DNA of 24,311 nucleotides. It comes from a virus. The notes below the pieces were generated by a model. That model saw nothing but the letters and a program-made list of their open reading frames with translations. It made no database searches and was not told where the DNA came from. How positions within the stretch are numbered: the first letter of the stretch is position 1; each line of letters opens with the position of its first letter. This document shows positions 19,841-24,311 of this stretch, one piece after another. The position numbers and the translations under genes are program-made. The stretch is from IMG/VR virus record IMGVR_UViG_3300006928_003197, positions 1-24,311 of that record, one strand, 5' to 3'.

Positions 19841-21306
19841 TGGCTGAATCAACAAATCTAAAAAAAGATGTTAAAAAAGAGGTTCAATATTTGAACAAAG
19901 ACTTTTCTCAATTTAGAAATAGTCTTGTAGAATTTGCCAAAACATATTTTCCAAACACTTACACAGATTTTAGTGATAGTTCTATTGGTATGATGTTTGT
20001 TGAAATGGCATCATATGTAGGTGATGTATTATCTTACTATGTGGATAATACTTTTAAAGAAACTATACTAGCTTACGCTGAAGAAACTAAGGCGGTATAT
20101 GATATTGCACAATCATTAGGATACACACCAAAAACAGGAACACCAGCTTCGGTTAAATTAGATGTATATGTAACTGTACCATCACAAGGTGTTGGTGGTT
20201 CGGCAAGACCTAATTTTAATTACTCGCCTATAATTAATGCTGGTATGAGAGTTAGTGATAATGGACGTTCCACAACATTTAGAACTACAGACCCAATTAA
20301 CTTTGCGGCTTCAAGTTCACTAGACCCAACTTACTTTGAAGTTTATGAGGAAGATTCAAGTGGAACACCAACAAAATTTTTATTAAAGAAAAGAGTAGAT
20401 GCTGTAAGTGGTGATATAAAAGAAGAAGTAATAAATTTTGGAACTTCAAAACAATTTGATTCAACTGTATTAGCAGAACCAAATGTAAATGAGGTTATTT
20501 CGTGTACAGATAGTGATGGTAATGATTGGTATGAAGTTATGTCTTTAGGACAGGATACGATCGTAGACCAAATGGAAAACAATTCTACTAACTCACCTGA
20601 TTTACAATCATACTCAGGTGATACACCTTATCTAATGAAATTGAAAAGAACGCCAAGAAGATTTGCAACATATCTAAGAGATGATAACAGAATGGAAATA
20701 AGATTTGGCTCAGGTATATCAGATAATCCAGATGAAGAAATTATACCTAATCCAGATAATGTTGGTTCAAGTTTATCAACTGGTGTTAGTAAATTAGATA
20801 CTACATTTGACCCAACTAACTTTCTTAAAACACGTACATATGGATTAGCACCAGCCAACACCAACTTAACTTTTACTTATGCATATGGTGCTAGTCAAAA
20901 TGATAATATAGGTTCAAATCAATTAACAGTAGTTACATCTAAATCAGATTCAATTCCAAATTCATCTACTTTATCATCAGCGTTAGTAAATGATACTTTA
21001 AATTCACTACGAGTTAGCAATACGGAAGCTGCTGTTGGTGGAAAGAACGCTGAAACATTGAGAGAAATAAAGAGTAATGCAGCTGCTAACTTCCAAACAC
21101 AAAACAGAGCTGTAACTAAAAATGACTATATGGTTAGAGCATTATCAATGCCATCAAGATTTGGAAGTATTTCAAAAGTATATGTTGTTCAAGATGATTA
21201 CTTGAATGATGTAGCTGAACTTAGTGTTGATGATACAGGTACCGATAGTGAAGGAACATCAGGTACAACTACAGGTGGAACTGCTGAAACACAAACTTAC
21301 GGTTAA
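19840..21306 (+). CDS. 6: Baseplate wedge protein gp6, N-terminal part
   Basis: 488 residues covering the first three quarters of T4-like gp6, the core of the baseplate wedge. Recognisable gp6 segments are the opening (FAKTYFPNTYTDFSDSSIGM, then YVGDVLSYYVDNTFKET), the middle (RRFATYLRDDNRMEIRFGSG) and the late part (NFQTQNRAVTKNDYMVRALS). It then runs into a Gly/Thr/Ser-rich tail and stops at TAA (21304-21306). The missing C-terminal domain begins 10 bases later in the same reading frame as a separate gene. The combined length matches full gp6, so the two products together should form one wedge subunit. Confidence 0.88.
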   Translation: MAESTNLKKDVKKEVQYLNKDFSQFRNSLVEFAKTYFPNTYTDFSDSSIGMMFVEMASYVGDVLSYYVDNTFKETILAYAEETKAVYDIAQSLGYTPKTGTPASVKLDVYVTVPSQGVGGSARPNFNYSPIINAGMRVSDNGRSTTFRTTDPINFAASSSLDPTYFEVYEEDSSGTPTKFLLKKRVDAVSGDIKEEVINFGTSKQFDSTVLAEPNVNEVISCTDSDGNDWYEVMSLGQDTIVDQMENNSTNSPDLQSYSGDTPYLMKLKRTPRRFATYLRDDNRMEIRFGSGISDNPDEEIIPNPDNVGSSLSTGVSKLDTTFDPTNFLKTRTYGLAPANTNLTFTYAYGASQNDNIGSNQLTVVTSKSDSIPNSSTLSSALVNDTLNSLRVSNTEAAVGGKNAETLREIKSNAAANFQTQNRAVTKNDYMVRALSMPSRFGSISKVYVVQDDYLNDVAELSVDDTGTDSEGTSGTTTGGTAETQTYG

Positions 21307-21315
21307 GGAAAAATT

Positions 21316-21900
21316 ATGGCTGAAAGCGCAAATAACAGAAACCCATTATCACTAAACTTATATGTTCTTAGTTATGATGGTGATAAAAAACTAACATCGC
21401 CAAATCAAGCAACTAAAGAAAATTTACAAACTTACTTAGGGCAGTATAGGATGGTAACAGATGCTATCAATATAAAACCAGCTTATGTTATTAACATAGG
21501 AGTTAAATTTTCAATAATGGTTCTACCACAATTTAATAAAAACGAAGTATTGGTTAGATGTATAGATAAAGTAAAAGACTTTTTCAATATAGATAGATGG
21601 CAAATAAATCAACCCATAATTGTTTCTGATTTAGTTTATCAGTTATCAGTTATAAATGGTGTAGCCGCTGTGGTAACACCTGATGATGCAGTTCCAGCAA
21701 CTGCTAATCCAGCTGATAAGCCACAAATTATTATAAGTAATAAGTACAGAAGTGCAGATGGTTATTCAGGTAATTTTTACGATATGGATAATGCTTACTA
21801 CAACGGAGTGTATCATCCATCATTAGACCCAGCAATCTTCGAACTGAAATATCCTGATACAGATATTCAAGGAAAAGTAGTTGGTACGGTAGGAGGTTAG
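21316..21900 (+). CDS. 6: Baseplate wedge protein gp6, C-terminal part (split gene)
   Basis: 194 residues with the C-terminal domain of T4-like gp6: PLSLNLYVLSYDGDKKLTSP, NLQTYLGQYRMVTDAINIKP, FNIDRWQINQPIIVSDLVYQ, and the ending YHPSLDPAIFELKYPDTDI. It is in the same frame as the N-terminal part, separated only by one TAA and seven more bases, and has its own site (AAGGAAAA, 21305-21312) and ATG. Both parts begin MAES. Natural splitting, or termination-reinitiation at this point, is better supported than an error, because a ribosome site and start codon are present. Confidence 0.82.
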   Translation: MAESANNRNPLSLNLYVLSYDGDKKLTSPNQATKENLQTYLGQYRMVTDAINIKPAYVINIGVKFSIMVLPQFNKNEVLVRCIDKVKDFFNIDRWQINQPIIVSDLVYQLSVINGVAAVVTPDDAVPATANPADKPQIIISNKYRSADGYSGNFYDMDNAYYNGVYHPSLDPAIFELKYPDTDIQGKVVGTVGG

Positions 21901-21901
21901 A

Positions 21902-23053
21902 ATGCATTATTTTGAATATCCATCAGTAGATACAACACTTTATCAAGCTAGTCAATCTTTAAATACTGGCTTAGATGCAATATTAGAAGTTAGAAAGGAT
22001 GTAAGTCCTACAGGTGCTACCGTAAACGTATCTCGTATTTTAATAAAATTTGATTTAACTTACATTAGTTCCTCTATTGTCAACGGAACAATGCCTAATC
22101 CATCAAGTAGTATGAAGTTTTACCTTAATATGTATGATGCTAATCCTACGGAACTAACTACTTCGGATACATTATACGCTTATCCTGTAAGTGGTAGTTT
22201 TACAGGTGGAACTGGTGAATTCGCTTCTGACCCACAAATAAAAGATGGTGCTAGTTGGAAGTATAGAAATGGTGAGAGTACAGGTGAGTATTGGTTATCT
22301 GGTAGTTTAAGTAGTTCAGGCGCACCTTGGTCTAGTGGTAGTTTCACGGATGAACAAGGTGGTACGAGATTTTTAGTAGCATCACATTCTTTTGACCATA
22401 CAAGTGAAGATATGAGAATGGATGTAACTGATATTATGAACGCTCTATTAACAAGTGGTTCGCTATATCCTAACAACGGATTTCTTGTAAAACGAAGTGG
22501 AAGTTTAGGTAATAAAAATACAACCGATGATGAGGGTAGTACAACCCAATTAGGTAACTTCAGTTTCTTCTCACGTGATACAAATACGATTTACTCACCA
22601 AGATTAGAAGTAGAGTGGGATGATACAGCTTGGAATACAGGAAGTTTACAACCAATAACAGGCTCTGATTTTGATGATATGGTATTTTACACAAAAAATT
22701 TAAGACCTGAATATAAAGAGAATTCAAAAACAAAAATTAGAGTGGTAGGTAGAGAAAGATATCCTATTAAATCTTTTGCAACAACACCGACACAATTAGG
22801 TGTAAAGTATTTACCAAGTGGTAGTTCATACTACTCAGTAAGAGATGCTGATACTGAAGAAGTATTAGTTCCTTTTGGTAGTGGTTCAAAATTAAGTTGT
22901 GATGTAGATGGGAACTTCTTTAATCTAAATCTTAACGCTTTTCAACCAGAGAGAGTATATAAATTACAATTTAAAGCTACTGTAAGTCAGAGTACTTCTG
23001 ATGAACACGATGTTATATCTGATAAAGACTTTACGTTTAAAGTGAGTAGATAA
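21902..23053 (+). CDS. Tail/baseplate structural protein with DNRLRE-like domain
   Basis: 383 residues behind a perfect AGGAGG site (21891-21896). The N-terminal part (DTTLYQASQSLNTGLDAILE, SRILIKFDL) follows the DNRLRE pattern: D-T-x-L-Y, N-x-G and a strand with KFDL, a beta-sandwich often tied to surface polysaccharide binding. The middle is rich in Ser, Gly, Thr and Trp (SGSLSSSGAPWSSGSF). Near the end, LRPEYKENSKTKIRVVGRERYP and a beta-sandwich (VYKLQFKATVSQ) suggest a second domain. It occupies the slot where T4 has gp7/gp8, but I see no likeness to those. A distal tail adhesin or wedge-linked protein is likely. Confidence 0.65.
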   Translation: MHYFEYPSVDTTLYQASQSLNTGLDAILEVRKDVSPTGATVNVSRILIKFDLTYISSSIVNGTMPNPSSSMKFYLNMYDANPTELTTSDTLYAYPVSGSFTGGTGEFASDPQIKDGASWKYRNGESTGEYWLSGSLSSSGAPWSSGSFTDEQGGTRFLVASHSFDHTSEDMRMDVTDIMNALLTSGSLYPNNGFLVKRSGSLGNKNTTDDEGSTTQLGNFSFFSRDTNTIYSPRLEVEWDDTAWNTGSLQPITGSDFDDMVFYTKNLRPEYKENSKTKIRVVGRERYPIKSFATTPTQLGVKYLPSGSSYYSVRDADTEEVLVPFGSGSKLSCDVDGNFFNLNLNAFQPERVYKLQFKATVSQSTSDEHDVISDKDFTFKVSR

Positions 23054-24075
23054 TGCCTTTAAAATATCAAGACGTAGTTAATAATCCTGAATATAAGGAT
23101 AAACTCGATAAGTTAAATCAAAAAAGAATCGATAGATTACAAAGTGAATATGATAATTTTGCTTTAACGGGTTCAAGGGATTCAGGCGACAAAACATTAA
23201 GAACTTCGAATGGAACTGTTTTATCTGTCGATACAGATTTAGATGTATTCGGTGTTGATTCTGTAGACCAAATAGTTCCTGTAAAATTAGAAAAACAATC
23301 TGTTAATACGGATAAAGTTGCAGAGTTAATAGATACAGAGTTTTCTGAATTAATAGGAAATCCTGGTTTAGGAATAACAATTCAAGAGTTTTTTAATGAG
23401 TATGAAAGATTAAAAACTTCTATTGATGCAGAGGGTAGTATAAACTCACATCGTTACTTAGTAGAAGAAAGTGTAAAGTTTATTGGTGGACAAGATGAGT
23501 TGGATAGGATTAGACAAAAGTTAGAAAGAGAGTTACAAGAGTTAGAAGAGTTACTAGCAGCTCAGGCTGAAGTTGAAGCTGAATGGGCTACTTACTTAGC
23601 TGATATGTTAAACTTCTCAGATACAACTCGTCCATATGATAGAGCTACTTGGGAATCAAAAGGAAGACCTGTCGCATCAATAGATGCAGGAAATCAATCA
23701 CTTAGGTTTACAAAGAATGAACCATATATTGCTGCACCAACAAAATTTAAAGGTAGAGTGGGTGAGGTAAAACTTCCATATAGAGTTCCAAATAGATTTA
23801 CAAGAAGAGGACAGGGTACATTGAGCGGTCCTAATAAACCAATACAAATAAAAGTTGATGCGGCTGGGGATTCAAACATACGTTATCGTTGGTTTGTAAA
23901 TAATGAAGAGGTATCTAATGGTGATAGATTTCAAGGTACTGATACGGATACAATACTTTTCAATCCAGAGTATAGAAGAAAAAATATGGATAAAAGAACA
24001 TTTAAATGTGTAATATCAGATTCATCAGGACAAGGAGAACTTTCTTCAGGTCCTATAGTAGTAAAAGCAGATTAG
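23053..24075 (+). CDS. Structural protein with coiled coil and C-terminal Ig-like domain
   Basis: 340 residues starting in TAATG overlap. The N-terminal third is helical and polar. A strong coiled coil lies at about 152-185 (LDRIRQKLERELQELEELLA), followed by a linker region. The last 80 residues (about 259-340) form an Ig-like sandwich: KPIQIKVDAAG, IRYRWFVNNEEVSNG, DTILFNPEY, the YxC-type turn FKCVISDSSGQGE, and a closing IVVKAD strand. Ig-like domains on tails are used by phages to hold on weakly to host surface sugars. A trimeric fibre or tail-associated protein fits. Confidence 0.65.
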   Translation: MPLKYQDVVNNPEYKDKLDKLNQKRIDRLQSEYDNFALTGSRDSGDKTLRTSNGTVLSVDTDLDVFGVDSVDQIVPVKLEKQSVNTDKVAELIDTEFSELIGNPGLGITIQEFFNEYERLKTSIDAEGSINSHRYLVEESVKFIGGQDELDRIRQKLERELQELEELLAAQAEVEAEWATYLADMLNFSDTTRPYDRATWESKGRPVASIDAGNQSLRFTKNEPYIAAPTKFKGRVGEVKLPYRVPNRFTRRGQGTLSGPNKPIQIKVDAAGDSNIRYRWFVNNEEVSNGDRFQGTDTDTILFNPEYRRKNMDKRTFKCVISDSSGQGELSSGPIVVKAD

Positions 24076-24082
24076 GAAAGAG

Positions 24083-24311
24083 ATGCCTTTAGATTCATCA
24101 GATAGTAAACAAATATATGGCTCTAATTTAAGTGAGTATGCAAACTTTGGAAACAATGATAATGATTTTGTTTTAGTTACCATATTAGATGATGATGGTG
24201 ATATTATTGAAACATCAATAAAAAATGTGGATGAATTTAAAACAGGTGAATTGTTTACATTTAATCCTGGCAGAGTGTTGAGAAGTTTAGGTTATGTAGC
24301 TGGTAAGTATA
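24083..24311 (+). CDS. Structural protein, 3' partial at window edge
   Basis: An ATG at 24083 preceded by AGGAAAG opens a frame that runs off the right edge (76 codons visible). The product begins MPLDSSDSKQIYGSNLSEYA and continues DDDGDIIETSIKNVDEFK and TFNPGRVLRSLGYVAGKY. The pattern of an opening polar stretch, a D-D-D-G turn and an NPGxxLRxLGY segment is familiar from marine myophage tail or neck proteins. The end is not seen. Confidence 0.65.
   Translation, partial: MPLDSSDSKQIYGSNLSEYANFGNNDNDFVLVTILDDDGDIIETSIKNVDEFKTGELFTFNPGRVLRSLGYVAGKY

Noticed and set aside
21300-21320. Frameshift as the cause of the split gp6
   Set aside because: Both parts are in the same frame; only one TAA separates them, and a ribosome site and ATG follow.
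22180-22476. 98-codon minus-strand frame
   Set aside because: Antisense to the DNRLRE-like structural gene, with no start signal or family likeness.
1-24311. CRISPR arrays, insertion sequences, integrase or attachment sites
   Set aside because: No regularly spaced repeats, transposase or recombinase motifs were seen; the gene content fits a lytic phage.

Overview
The window is a tightly packed, strongly AT-rich piece of a tailed-phage genome, best read as a T4-like myovirus of the marine kind (cyanophage or pelagimyophage relatives). This rests on a gp55-like late sigma factor, a gp5/gp25/gp6 baseplate run, and accessory genes typical of marine T4-like phages: an Hsp20, a UvdE-type UV endonuclease, a peptide deformylase and a 2OG-Fe(II) oxygenase. 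All recognised genes but one lie on the + strand, with gaps of a few bases or overlaps of the TAATG/ATGA kind. I see no tRNA, CRISPR array, insertion sequence or integrase.

Layout. Positions 1-2934: an Hsp20 running in from the left edge, small unknown genes, a J-domain protein, a membrane coiled-coil protein and an unknown protein. Positions 2931-5029: a sigma70-like promoter, then a zinc-ribbon protein, a 26-residue membrane microprotein, UvdE, a 40-residue basic protein and a SEC-C-tailed peptide deformylase, mostly overlapping. Positions 5073-8274: four lysine-rich proteins, two of which share an N-terminal decapeptide resembling a T4 capsid-targeting sequence. Positions 8284-10586: a 2OG-Fe(II) oxygenase, then three overlapping envelope genes (inner-membrane, short exported, beta-barrel-like) and an unknown. 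Positions 10627-16149: a second, near-identical promoter, an anchored 3D-domain protein, then a likely DNA-modification cassette (DUF4338/DruA-like, Mom-like, glycosyltransferase with a C-terminal helix-turn-helix, HD hydrolase), a membrane protein, gp55, and a strong bidirectional terminator. Positions 16169-16393: the only minus-strand gene, a two-helix membrane protein with a structured leader. Positions 16533 to the right edge: the baseplate/tail cluster, with gp6 split into two in-frame genes, followed by DNRLRE-like and Ig-like structural proteins and the start of one more.

How it works together (inference): host polymerase would read the TTGACA promoters early, making repair, protein-maturation and DNA-modification enzymes and finally gp55, which would switch on the structural genes beyond the terminator. 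The proposed new system is the compact 11243-15164 cassette, where a DUF4338 protein, a Mom-like modifier and a glycosyltransferase with its own possible DNA-binding tail are translationally coupled. The three-gene envelope module at 9032-10153 is the second candidate.
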